From IMG/VR virus record IMGVR_UViG_3300046804_004491, positions 1 through 43,045 of that record: a stretch of DNA of 43,045 bases; one strand, written 5' to 3'. The position numbers were made by a program, and so were the translations under genes. Source of the stretch: a virus. The notes under the pieces were generated by a model, which saw only the letters and a list, made by a program, of their open reading frames with translations, had not been told where the DNA came from and did no database searches. Below are positions 32,074 to 38,447 of the stretch, in pieces (position 1 is the stretch's first letter; each line of letters begins with the position of its first letter).

Positions 32074-32431
32074 AGATACTTCATGCAAAGCTAGAATCAA
32101 AGATTCTTTTAAATCAAGAGAAGAAGATCTAGAAAAAATCTTTGATAGACTCAATAAAGATTTTGACGATGAAGACTACGATTATGACGATCCATGGAAT
32201 GAACTCAATGAATATATGTTGGGTTACTACACTTATAAAATTGTAAAAATTGAACTTTCAACTGGCGGTCCGGCTGATTGGATAGAAGTAAAATTAGGAG
32301 ACTACAAAGAAGAAATTATAAGTGTGACCTATCATTATGCTGATTGGTTTGATCATGCAGAAATGAAAGTGGATAAAGATACATATCTTTATCAATATAC
32401 TGAACAATTAATGGAAACAATACTAAACTAA
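32048..32431 (+). CDS. Acidic hypothetical protein
   Basis: 127 residues from ATG 32048. A helical Lys/Glu part leads into DFDDEDYDYDDPWNELNEY, then an alpha-beta domain with YTYKIVKIELSTGGPADWIE and VTYHYADWFDHAEM. The 'E-L-S-x-G-G-P-x-D' stretch is common in actinophage hypothetical proteins; no function is known to me. Confidence 0.6.
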   Translation: MTNQEDTTKDTSCKARIKDSFKSREEDLEKIFDRLNKDFDDEDYDYDDPWNELNEYMLGYYTYKIVKIELSTGGPADWIEVKLGDYKEEIISVTYHYADWFDHAEMKVDKDTYLYQYTEQLMETILN

Positions 32432-32441
32432 AGGAAAAGAA

Positions 32442-33086
32442 ATGGAAATCACTGTAAACATTAATGAAGAAACATTCAAGAGTGCAGTTCAAAATGAAGT
32501 TGCAAATATCATTGAAGAGACAGTAACCAAAGAGATTGAAAACAATCTTGGAGATTTGGTTGATTCAACCCTTGAAGATAAGCTTTCTGATTTTGAAAGC
32601 TATATTGATATGGGAGACCTTGTAGATAAAATTCAGAATACTCTTGATTATGATGACATTTTTGATAATGTCAATGAACGTCTTGATTTGAATGATCTTG
32701 CAAGAGATGTTAGTGAATACATCGACACAGATTATGATGTTGAAGACAAAGCAGAAAACTTGCTTCATTCTTATAATCCAGGAAATGGTTGTCACCTTGG
32801 AAATGCTTTTACTGATGCAGTAAAAAAAGCAATCATGCATTTGGCAGATACAGATACTGAATTGACAGATAACCTCAGGCTCAATTTGTTTTCATTTAAC
32901 AAGAATGAAGTTGTTAATGAAGCTTTGAGAAATCATCTTGGATACCAAGAGTATCTTCGTGAAAAAGCTGCTAAAGAAGCCGAACAAGAAAAAGCTCGTA
33001 TTGATGCTGAAAATAAGAGGCTTGAAGAAGAAAGAACAAGTCAGAGTTTTTTCAACACAATTAATACCAATCAGCAATCTGCATAA
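32442..33086 (+). CDS. Acidic coiled-coil protein
   Basis: 214 residues, almost wholly helical and very acidic in the first 110 (AVQNEVANIIEETVTKEIEN, LEDKLSDFESYIDMGDLVDK). A central part (DAVKKAIMHLADTDTELTDN) precedes a Lys/Glu coiled coil (EYLREKAAKEAEQEKARIDA) and a polar tail. AAGGAAAAGA precedes the ATG. Possibly an oligomeric scaffold or inhibitor; no recognised family. Confidence 0.58.
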   Translation: MEITVNINEETFKSAVQNEVANIIEETVTKEIENNLGDLVDSTLEDKLSDFESYIDMGDLVDKIQNTLDYDDIFDNVNERLDLNDLARDVSEYIDTDYDVEDKAENLLHSYNPGNGCHLGNAFTDAVKKAIMHLADTDTELTDNLRLNLFSFNKNEVVNEALRNHLGYQEYLREKAAKEAEQEKARIDAENKRLEEERTSQSFFNTINTNQQSA

Positions 33087-33118
33087 TTAACACAAAATTT
33101 GTTGCGCTTTCTCATAGT

Positions 33119-33156
33119 GAATCCGTGGTTCATCTGCTACGATGAACCACGGATTC
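33119..33156 (+). other. Perfect 16-bp hairpin upstream of a small membrane-protein gene
   Basis: GAATCCGTGGTTCATC and its exact complement GATGAACCACGGATTC flank a six-base loop (TGCTAC). No T-run follows, so it is not a standard terminator. It lies 18 bases before the GTG at 33174 and could protect the mRNA end, serve as a processing site or bind a regulator. Confidence 0.75.
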
Positions 33157-33173
33157 CAGAGAAAGGATATTTT

Positions 33174-33284
33174 GTGTTATCAAAACTTCTGTTGTGGAGC
33201 TTTGTAATAGGATGCATTATTGCAATTCCAGCACTGTTGATAATAATCTTTATTGGTTTAATTATGGCTGTCTGTTCAGGTTGA
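33174..33284 (+). CDS. Small membrane protein
   Basis: 36 residues from a GTG behind GAGAAAGGA. Almost all hydrophobic (LLLWSFVIGCIIAIPALLII, IFIGLIMAVCSG), enough for one long or two short membrane passes. A longer in-frame TTG start at 33099 would place the hairpin inside the gene and lacks a ribosome site. Could be a small holin-like or membrane-acting peptide; no charged tail typical of holins is seen. Confidence 0.5.
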   Translation: MLSKLLLWSFVIGCIIAIPALLIIIFIGLIMAVCSG

Positions 33285-33287
33285 TAT

Positions 33288-33659
33288 ATGCCCAAGTTTG
33301 AAAATTACTACGTCATAGAGTTTAGGTTCCCTATTAAAGTTGAAGATACTTCTTCTGTTCCAGAGGCTGTATCTAAAGCAAAGCGTATGTGCGAAAGGAT
33401 TTTTGGTTTTAAACCAGACAATTGGTTTGCTAGAATCTTTGAGTACTCTACTCGTCAAAAAAATCCAGGGACTGTTAAAGAATATTTCTACAATCCAAAC
33501 TCTTCTTCGTTTAGAGAAATAACAAAAAACATGGGTTACTTTTCTCAGATTATATCTGACGGCAAAACTCCTGAAGATGTTCATAACTACGATGAAGTTT
33601 TTAATGCTTTAGACAAATCTACTGATGTAAAAATTATTTATAAGGAAAGCGATGGCTGA
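33288..33659 (+). CDS. Hypothetical protein
   Basis: 123 residues. A beta start (NYYVIEFRFPIKVEDTSSVP) and helix (EAVSKAKRMCERIFG) followed by a strand-rich end suggests a ferredoxin-like fold. Overlaps the HNH gene by eight bases. Function unknown. Confidence 0.55.
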   Translation: MPKFENYYVIEFRFPIKVEDTSSVPEAVSKAKRMCERIFGFKPDNWFARIFEYSTRQKNPGTVKEYFYNPNSSSFREITKNMGYFSQIISDGKTPEDVHNYDEVFNALDKSTDVKIIYKESDG

Positions 33660-34086
33660 GAGAGTTGTTATGTGTGCTGGATGTTCTAATAAACATCCAG
33701 TATCAAACACAACCTTTTATAGAAACAAAAGATGGTGCGGAAACAAAGATTGCGTTTCTGAAATTGATAGAAAGGTTGCTTCTTATAATTACAAGAAGCA
33801 ACAGAGAAAGATTTTAAAAGGCACAAATCGATCAGGTGTTTCTTCTGAGTTGAGAAGTTTTATTTACCAGAGAGATAATAACAAGTGCCAAGAATGCAAT
33901 CTTGGGTTTGAAATGTGGGAATCTCAAGTTCATCACATTATTCCTGTTTCAAATGGTGGTACTGATGATACTAACAATTTAATTCTATTATGTAAGTCTT
34001 GTCATACAAAAGTCCATCAAGATGGTTGTGAAAATTATTACGATAAATATCAAAGGATAACTAAGTTAGAAAGATCTAAGAGTTAA
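33652..34086 (+). CDS. HNH endonuclease (McrA-type)
   Basis: 144 residues. An N-terminal treble-clef-like Cys set (CAGCSNKHPV...WCGNKDC) precedes the HNH domain: FIYQRDNNKCQECNLG, SQVHHIIPVSNGGTDDTNNL and ILLCKSCHTKVHQ, with CxxC pairs holding the structural zinc. It lies directly in front of tRNA-Leu, a typical insertion place for mobile HNH genes in phages. It differs in type from the HNH gene at 1028. Confidence 0.9.
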   Translation: MAERVVMCAGCSNKHPVSNTTFYRNKRWCGNKDCVSEIDRKVASYNYKKQQRKILKGTNRSGVSSELRSFIYQRDNNKCQECNLGFEMWESQVHHIIPVSNGGTDDTNNLILLCKSCHTKVHQDGCENYYDKYQRITKLERSKS

Positions 34087-34093
34087 TAAGCTA

Positions 34094-34177
34094 GGGCGTA
34101 TGGCGAAATAGGCAAACGCAGAAGACTTAAAATCTTCCGATAGAAATATCTTGTGGGTTCGAGTCCCACTACGCCCA
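34094..34177 (+). tRNA. tRNA-Leu (anticodon UAA)
   Basis: Acceptor GGGCGTA/TACGCCC, T-arm GTGGG-TTCGAGT-CCCAC, anticodon arm with loop CTTAAAA (TAA) and a long variable arm, as in class II tRNAs. CCA is not encoded (discriminator A, then CTT). Reads UUA, a codon favoured in this AT-rich genome. Confidence 0.93.
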
Positions 34178-34199
34178 CTTTTAACTTTAACGAAAGTGG

Positions 34200-34205
34200 T
34201 ATAAT
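34200..34205 (+). promoter_or_regulatory. TATAAT box after tRNA-Leu
   Basis: GTGGTATAATG overlaps the ATG at 34204; a transcript begun here would start near the second in-frame ATG at 34216. Same arrangement as other TATAAT-at-start sites. Confidence 0.4.
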
Positions 34206-34584
34206 GAATGACAGTATGAAAATAGATCCTTTTGAGGAGCATAAAGACACTCTATTTACTGATTATGTGATGCAGATGTTTAATGCTCATATATCAGAAG
34301 ATAGTCATAAGATGCTCGAAGCTCTAATAAACTCATATGAAACAGAAGCTGTTAACAAAAAGTCTTTCTTCCCAGGAATTATTTTTGGAGCGATGGTTCA
34401 TATGATGATGCTTATGCAAATTATTTCGGATCAAGAAGATCAAGAATTATCAGAAACAGTTTCTAGATACAATGAATTATATAATGCACACAGAAACAAG
34501 CTTTCTAATATGTTAGGTAATAGACCAGAATACGCTGAAGCAATGATAAAATTGTTTCTAGACGAAAACGGCGATTTTAAATAA
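34204..34584 (+). CDS. Hypothetical protein between tRNA genes
   Basis: 126 residues from ATG 34204 (ATG 34216 is an alternative; longer frames run into tRNA-Leu). Mostly helical with a Met-rich stretch (GIIFGAMVHMMMLMQIISDQ) that could be a weak membrane segment, then SETVSRYNELYNAHRNKLSN. No family recognised. Confidence 0.58.
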   Translation: MNDSMKIDPFEEHKDTLFTDYVMQMFNAHISEDSHKMLEALINSYETEAVNKKSFFPGIIFGAMVHMMMLMQIISDQEDQELSETVSRYNELYNAHRNKLSNMLGNRPEYAEAMIKLFLDENGDFK

Positions 34585-34595
34585 CCAAAAGCCAT

Positions 34596-34670
34596 ACCGC
34601 ACGGGTGAGCTGGTTGAACACAGATGTCTTATAAACATCCATTTGCAGGGTTCAATTCCCTGGTGCGGTA
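34596..34670 (+). tRNA. tRNA-Ile (anticodon UAU)
   Basis: Acceptor ACCGCAC/GTGCGGT, T-arm CAGGG-TTCAATT-CCCTG, anticodon stem GATGT/ACATC with loop CTTATAA, so anticodon TAT. The D-stem is three pairs (GTG/CAC) and position 8 is G, both slightly unusual. No encoded CCA. It would read AUA directly, unlike the usual bacterial lysidine-modified CAU tRNA. Confidence 0.85.
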
Positions 34671-34698
34671 CTAATCAAAAACAACAGAAAGGAATATA

Positions 34699-35163
34699 GT
34701 GGGTTATTTTATTAGAACAGAGGAAGTAAAGTTCTTTCTTCCTGTTTCAACTTTTGATGAAGCATATAAAAGAATGTGCGACCTTAATCAACGTGATGAT
34801 CTTAAAAGTGGTGGAAGACATGGCGGTGAAAATGATGCTAACTCACCACGACCAAAAGGAATGAATTATCATCCATCAAAATGGTTTTCTTGGATGCAGC
34901 CCAATTATCCAGAAATGTTAAAAACAACACCAGAAATTTTAACCAGTCTTGGTTTTGATTTAGATTTTGCCGACGATGGCAGTATTGCATATTTATCTTA
35001 TGACAATAAAATTGGTCAAGAATCTCTGTTTCTTGAATCACTTGTTGGTCTTATTGAAGAAGGTTCATACATTGTATGGCGAGGCGAAGATGGTGAAATG
35101 TGGAAAGAAATTTTTCACAAAGATAAAGTAGAGACACTAAGCGCCCGTGTAGTGTTTGAATAA
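34699..35163 (+). CDS. Hypothetical protein between tRNA genes
   Basis: 154 residues from a GTG behind AAAGGAATATA. TEEVKFFLPVSTFDEAYKRM, GMNYHPSKWFSWMQPNYPEM, and a second half LTSLGFDLDFADDGSIAYLS, IGQESLFLESLVGLIEEG, YIVWRGEDGEMWKEIF resemble a small alpha-beta protein seen in several large phages, function unknown. Confidence 0.6.
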   Translation: MGYFIRTEEVKFFLPVSTFDEAYKRMCDLNQRDDLKSGGRHGGENDANSPRPKGMNYHPSKWFSWMQPNYPEMLKTTPEILTSLGFDLDFADDGSIAYLSYDNKIGQESLFLESLVGLIEEGSYIVWRGEDGEMWKEIFHKDKVETLSARVVFE

Positions 35164-35172
35164 ACAGGGTTT

Positions 35173-35244
35173 GGGCCTAAAGCTTTGATGGTGAAGTAGC
35201 AGACTTTTAATCTGTTGAGTAGGGTTCGAGTCCCTATAGGCCTA
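35173..35244 (+). tRNA. tRNA-Lys (anticodon UUU)
   Basis: Acceptor GGGCCTA/TAGGCCT (one G:U at the end), D-stem GCTT/AAGT, anticodon stem GCAGA/TCTGT with loop CTTTTAA (TTT), T-arm TAGGG-TTCGAGT-CCCTA. No encoded CCA. Reads AAA and AAG. Confidence 0.93.
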
Positions 35245-35250
35245 CTAATA

Positions 35251-35275
35251 TCTAAATTCATTTAGATGTTATAAT
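35251..35275 (+). promoter_or_regulatory. Promoter with upstream palindrome, leading the structured RNA
   Basis: TATAAT at 35270-35275 follows a near-contiguous palindrome TCTAAAT-TC-ATTTAGA (35251-35266) occupying the spacer, which could be an operator. Transcription would begin near 35282. Confidence 0.5.
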
Positions 35276-35281
35276 AGTATG

Positions 35282-35430
35282 TATATATTTTTGGAGGTGA
35301 TTATTATCGAACATAAAACGTGAAGCGAGTGAGCATTGAATTGTAGATATATATGCTATGACCTCGTTTCGCACACCTTAGCGAAAGCTAATACCTGCAT
35401 GTGAAGAAAATATGTAAGGGTGAGAACGAA
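35282..35430 (+). ncRNA. Structured RNA leader; possible 5' half of a tmRNA-like molecule
   Basis: About 150 bases from the predicted start to the ribosome site of the transglycosylase gene. A three-way junction is visible: outer helices CGTT(35365)/AACG(35425) and CACC(35374)/GGTG(35419), a TTAGC-GAAA-GCTAA tetraloop hairpin (35378-35391) and a CCTgCAT/ATGtaAGG hairpin (35394-35419). Upstream, GGAGGTG (35293) followed by ATTATTATCGAA resembles a tmRNA 5' acceptor and D-loop, and CGTgAAGC (35319) can pair with GCTTACG at 36003. It could instead be a regulatory leader of the gene at 35445. Confidence 0.4.
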
Positions 35431-35444
35431 CTAAAGGAGCGAAA

Positions 35445-35930
35445 ATGAAGCGCATAAATAAATTTCTATGTGGAACATTATTATCAATGGCTGTTGTTTC
35501 AATTGGACACGGAAATGTACAAGCCAAAGAAGAGATTGTTAATAAAAGACTTGATTATCAAATCAGAGTCGTTGGAAAAATAATCTCAAAGGATCAAACA
35601 AAGCGTTGTCCAAAATACGAGAAGTATTTTAAAGAAATGAATCTTCCCGTTGAGATTTTCTCTTATATTGCTTGGAGAGAATCACGTTGCAATCCCAAAG
35701 CAATTAATGCCAAATTCAAGAATGGCAAAATTGTTTGGACTAGGAACAGGAATGGAACTTATGATTCCGGTCTTGTTCAAATCAATAGTAGTTGGAGAAC
35801 ACTAACTCTTCAGACCTGTGGTTCTAAGAACCTAGAAATACTATTTGATGTAAATTGCAATTTAAAAGTTGCAAAATTTCTGCTGGAACAAACCAGCGGA
35901 GGTCTAAATAATTGGGGATTTAGAGTGTAA
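35445..35930 (+). CDS. Secreted lytic-transglycosylase-like protein
   Basis: 161 residues. Residues 1-27 are a signal peptide (basic start, hydrophobic LCGTLLSMAVVSIG, cleavage after NVQA). The catalytic domain has FSYIAWRESRCNPKAIN with the likely catalytic Glu79, TYDSGLVQINSSWR and a C-terminal SGGLNNWGF, as in goose-lysozyme/SLT-like muramidases of actinobacteria. It would cut peptidoglycan outside the membrane. Odd placement: a lytic-type gene alone in a tRNA and structured-RNA region, with AAAGGAGCGAAA as ribosome site. Confidence 0.82.
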   Translation: MKRINKFLCGTLLSMAVVSIGHGNVQAKEEIVNKRLDYQIRVVGKIISKDQTKRCPKYEKYFKEMNLPVEIFSYIAWRESRCNPKAINAKFKNGKIVWTRNRNGTYDSGLVQINSSWRTLTLQTCGSKNLEILFDVNCNLKVAKFLLEQTSGGLNNWGFRV

Positions 35931-35935
35931 AGAAT

Positions 35936-36054
35936 TCGGTCTGATTAGAGCCGAGAAAACACAATTTGTCTAGCATATGCAAATGCCGAGTCTAATCAAT
36001 ATGCTTACGGGTATGACAGGTTAATATGTAGGTTCAATTCCTACCATATCCACC
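35936..36054 (+). ncRNA. tRNA-like RNA: pseudoknot plus T-arm/acceptor minihelix
   Basis: TCGG/CCGA hairpin (35936/35951) whose loop TGATTAGA (35942-35949) is complementary over eight bases to TCTAATCA (35991-35998), an H-type pseudoknot. Then GTAGG-TTCAATT-CCTAC (36028-36044), a perfect T-arm, runs into CATATCC-A. The 3' strand pairs with GGGTATG (36009-36015), giving seven pairs including G3:U70, the alanine identity pair of tRNA-Ala and tmRNA; only 12 bases lie between acceptor strand and T-arm, so D and anticodon arms are missing. The same GGGTATG could alternatively belong to a tmRNA-type P2 helix. Confidence 0.5.
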
Positions 36055-36056
36055 GA

Positions 36057-36267
36057 GTACCTTGGATAAGGCATATCTTATAGCATATAGTTATAAGATA
36101 ATATAACGAAGCAGTGTTCCTGATAAGTGCCGAATGATTGATATTACTTCACTAATATTAATCTACCTGTGAAGAGGTAGTCCAGGGGAAAGTGTAAAAT
36201 AGCGGTTGACTAATACCGCAAAACCTCATGCCTGACATATGTGTGAATAAATTTAGTCAATATGTCA
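36057..36267 (+). ncRNA. Multi-hairpin structured RNA with kissing loop
   Basis: No open frame, but five successive hairpins: ATCTTATA/TATAAGAT (36075/36092), ATTGATATTA/TAATATTAAT (36137/36153), CTACCT/AGGTAG (36163/36175), GCGGT/ACCGC (36202/36215) and TGACATAT/ATATGTCA (36233/36260). The loop TGACTAA (36207-36213) is complementary to TTAGTCA (36253-36259), a 7-bp pseudoknot or kissing contact. It ends four bases before tRNA-Arg. It may continue the tRNA-like RNA or be a separate small RNA. Confidence 0.5.
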
Positions 36268-36271
36268 ATAA

Positions 36272-36344
36272 GCTTTCGTAGCTCAATGGATAGAGCAACT
36301 GACTTCTAATCAGTAGGTTATAGGTTCGAATCCTATCGGAAGCG
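36272..36344 (+). tRNA. tRNA-Arg (anticodon UCU)
   Basis: Acceptor GCTTTCG/CGGAAGC, T8-A9, D-stem GCTC, anticodon stem ACTGA/TCAGT with loop CTTCTAA (TCT), T-arm ATAGG-TTCGAAT-CCTAT. Discriminator G, no CCA. Reads AGA, frequent in this genome. Confidence 0.95.
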
Positions 36345-36345
36345 C

Positions 36346-36428
36346 AAAGAACTAGGTAACAAATTAGATTCCCCCTTTCGTCTAATTTTGTAAGAAGCGT
36401 TTAGTTGGCGCTCGCCTAGTTCTTTTTT
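36346..36428 (+). terminator. Branched RNA structure ending in a U-run (terminator or small RNA)
   Basis: An 11-bp closing stem AAAGAACTAGG (36346-36356) / CCTAGTTCTTT (36415-36425) followed by TTT encloses two more helices: ACAAATTAGA/TCTAATTTTGT (36359/36381, one bulge) and AGCG/CGCT (36396/36409). It starts two bases after tRNA-Arg. It would stop the tRNA transcript; the internal three-way junction is more elaborate than a terminator needs. Confidence 0.75.
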
Positions 36429-36449
36429 ATACCCCAAAAAAGGAGCAAA

Positions 36450-36899
36450 ATGAAGTATTTACCAAGTAATGAAGTAGATAGAATTCTGAAGCATGCTTCA
36501 GAAGAAGATTTGTTATTTTATAAAAAGGCATCCGAGGTCGTTGATAGAGTAACCGATCTTGCTAGATACTGGGGGAAAAACGAGAATGTTTTTAACTCTA
36601 AATTTTCTGAAGGATATCCTTTTGGTTATGACTTGGAGGAAGTTGCATACTCATCTGTTGATTGGTTAGTTAGTATTCTTGAGAATATGGACTGTCAAAA
36701 CAAAAAATATAATCCAACGATCACTGTTGGGGAACTTAAGGAAATTCTTAAACAAGCAAATGATAATGATCAAGTGACTGTTTATGATAAAGAAAAAAAT
36801 AAATGGCTTAATATTACATCAGTTAATCTTCCTAACGATGAAGGATTAGTAACTGTTGTTTTGAATACAGAAGACACATTCAATATATTCCAAGTATAA
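36450..36899 (+). CDS. Hypothetical protein
   Basis: 149 residues behind AAAAAAGGAGCAAA. The first 80 residues are helical; the rest (TITVGELKEILKQANDNDQV, TVYDKEKNKWLNITSVNLP) is a small alpha-beta domain of the 'TVGELIxxLxxxxDDxxV' type that occurs at the end of many phage hypothetical proteins. No function known. Confidence 0.6.
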   Translation: MKYLPSNEVDRILKHASEEDLLFYKKASEVVDRVTDLARYWGKNENVFNSKFSEGYPFGYDLEEVAYSSVDWLVSILENMDCQNKKYNPTITVGELKEILKQANDNDQVTVYDKEKNKWLNITSVNLPNDEGLVTVVLNTEDTFNIFQV

Positions 36900-36911
36900 G
36901 GAGAAAATAAA

Positions 36912-37148
36912 ATGACAATGAGAACAGAAGTCCACGTTGAAAGCAACGATGAGCTTAAGATCACTGTAAGATACTTTGAGACATTTGCTACAGTTGCAAT
37001 GGAAATCCGTAAAGATGAATATCAAAAAGTTCACTCAATGACCTATTTTATTAATCTTGATAAAATTGATGATTTCCTTGATTGTTTTAGAATGAACAAG
37101 ATTGAAATTGGTTATGCACCGAAGCTAAATGATGGTGAGGACAAGTAA
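36912..37148 (+). CDS. Small hypothetical protein
   Basis: 78 residues, beta-rich (ELKITVRYFETFATVAMEIR) followed by FINLDKIDDFLDCFRMNKIE. AAGGAGAAAATAAA precedes the ATG; one-base overlap with the next gene. Function unknown. Confidence 0.55.
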   Translation: MTMRTEVHVESNDELKITVRYFETFATVAMEIRKDEYQKVHSMTYFINLDKIDDFLDCFRMNKIEIGYAPKLNDGEDK

Positions 37149-37630
37149 TGTCTCTTAATTGGGATGCAACAAAAATTAAATATTTTAAAGATAACCCTGA
37201 TGAACTTTATATTGAAGTTCCGTATTCCTATGGTGATGGGGGCAATACATATACAGATTTAAATGTTGAAACAAAATCTCTTGTATTTGGCTCAATGTCT
37301 GTAGGCATTGGAAGTATTACTAATAAAAACTATCTTGATTTTTATGCAAGATGGAAAGTACTAGAGAAGCTCTCGCGTTCTTTTTACCTATATTCAACCT
37401 TTGTTGGCAATGAAAAGAATTATCAATATCTAACTTTAGATGTAGTTAAGAAACATATTGGATTGGCAACAAATGTAGGTTTTGAAAGTCAAACAAAATG
37501 GTCAGACCGTATTGCCAAGGGTCGATTTAGCGATGAGTTGAAAATGACTGCTAAAGAAATTAATGCCTATACAACTGTTTTCAAAATGGAAGCAAAAGAA
37601 TTGGAGATCAAAAATGCTGAGCAAGCCTAG
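37148..37630 (+). CDS. Hypothetical protein
   Basis: 160 residues. An aromatic beta part with YIEVPYSYGDGGNTYTDLNV and a helical C-terminal half (FSDELKMTAKEINAYTTVFK). Overlaps the next gene by 17 bases. No family recognised. Confidence 0.55.
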   Translation: MSLNWDATKIKYFKDNPDELYIEVPYSYGDGGNTYTDLNVETKSLVFGSMSVGIGSITNKNYLDFYARWKVLEKLSRSFYLYSTFVGNEKNYQYLTLDVVKKHIGLATNVGFESQTKWSDRIAKGRFSDELKMTAKEINAYTTVFKMEAKELEIKNAEQA

Positions 37631-37829
37631 CTCTTTGCCATTAACCGAAACTATTTATCACGGTGCATCGCCCTCAGAAGATATTTATATATCATTTGAT
37701 AATGATGGGATGAACGCAAATGTCGTTGTTGATAATGTGATTGTAAAAAAGTTTAGAAACAATGAAACAAGCTATATGGATGCACATCGTTATGCAATGG
37801 ATCTAGCTATGAAAAAAATCTACCAGTAG
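37614..37829 (+). CDS. Small hypothetical protein
   Basis: 71 residues from ATG 37614 behind TTGGAGATCAAA. LTETIYHGASPSEDIYISFD, NVVVDNVIVKKFRNNETSYM suggests a small beta sheet plus final helix (DAHRYAMDLAMKKIY). Function unknown. Confidence 0.52.
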   Translation: MLSKPSSLPLTETIYHGASPSEDIYISFDNDGMNANVVVDNVIVKKFRNNETSYMDAHRYAMDLAMKKIYQ

Positions 37830-37838
37830 GGGGAACAG

Positions 37839-38447
37839 ATGTTTAATAGCTCTAAGCAATTTAGACCAACAGAATATTGTTATTTTGCTACTGATGGTAA
37901 TTATGGCGATGCTGATGAACTATACATTTGTGACACATCTTATTGGACAGAAGAAGACTGGAGTGAGATAGAAGATTCATCAGATTATCAACGTTATCTT
38001 GTTGCAAGAGAAATTAATAGCAAGTACGGACTCAGAAATGATAAAACAATTTTAGATGAGAAATTTAGAATTGATTGGATTCAGTCATATTTTGATTCTC
38101 AACAATCTCCTGAATTTTATTGTGAGCAAGGTGCGCATAATTTAGTTTGCTATGTTTGTTATAAAGGTTTTGAAGTAGCGATTTACTGTGATGGAGAGAT
38201 GTTGATTAAAACAAACGATGTCACAATTAAATCGGTTGAAGATTTAGTGATCAATGGTATTTTGTCAGATGATGATTTAAAAACCAAGATCGAATCTGAT
38301 GACTGGATTATGAATTGTTGGTTTGATATTTATGATGTTGAGCAAGATAATCAACATCTTGATTTGGTTAGTTATAACATAAATGAAGCTATTGAAAAAG
38401 CAAAAGAATATTTAAAGGAGCAGTACTTTGAAAGCATTAGTAGTTAA
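37839..38447 (+). CDS. Acidic hypothetical protein
   Basis: 202 residues, Asp/Glu/Tyr-rich: ATDGNYGDADELYICDTSYW, WTEEDWSEIEDSSDYQRYLV, and a beta-like middle (GFEVAIYCDGEMLIKTNDV). AGGGGGAACAG is the ribosome site. Another of the strongly acidic accessory proteins. No family recognised. Confidence 0.57.
   Translation: MFNSSKQFRPTEYCYFATDGNYGDADELYICDTSYWTEEDWSEIEDSSDYQRYLVAREINSKYGLRNDKTILDEKFRIDWIQSYFDSQQSPEFYCEQGAHNLVCYVCYKGFEVAIYCDGEMLIKTNDVTIKSVEDLVINGILSDDDLKTKIESDDWIMNCWFDIYDVEQDNQHLDLVSYNINEAIEKAKEYLKEQYFESISS

Noticed and set aside
33099-33284. 61-residue protein starting at TTG 33099
   Set aside because: The N-terminal part is just the coding reading of the 16-bp hairpin and has no ribosome site; the GTG at 33174 behind GAGAAAGGA is a better start.
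35378-35391. tmRNA tag peptide frame ending at the TAA in GCTAATACC
   Set aside because: The frame gives A-H-L-S-E-S or a longer run without the hydrophobic A-A type end expected of a degradation tag, so no tag is claimed.
35350-35440. ydaO-type (c-di-AMP) riboswitch in front of the transglycosylase gene, as seen before actinobacterial cell-wall hydrolases
   Set aside because: Only a short AGCTAA-like resemblance; the conserved internal blocks of that riboswitch are not visible.
36009-36052. An ordinary tRNA ending at the T-arm near 36044
   Set aside because: Placing anticodon and D-arms in the 40 bases before the T-arm gives no five-base anticodon stem with a seven-base loop, and no upstream strand pairs fully with CATATCC except GGGTATG 12 bases before the T-arm.
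36163-36186. Group I intron S-like element (AGGTAGTCC) suggesting a self-splicing intron next to tRNA-Arg
   Set aside because: The bases are taken up by a perfect CTACCT/AGGTAG hairpin, no matching R element is found upstream, and tRNA-Arg is uninterrupted.
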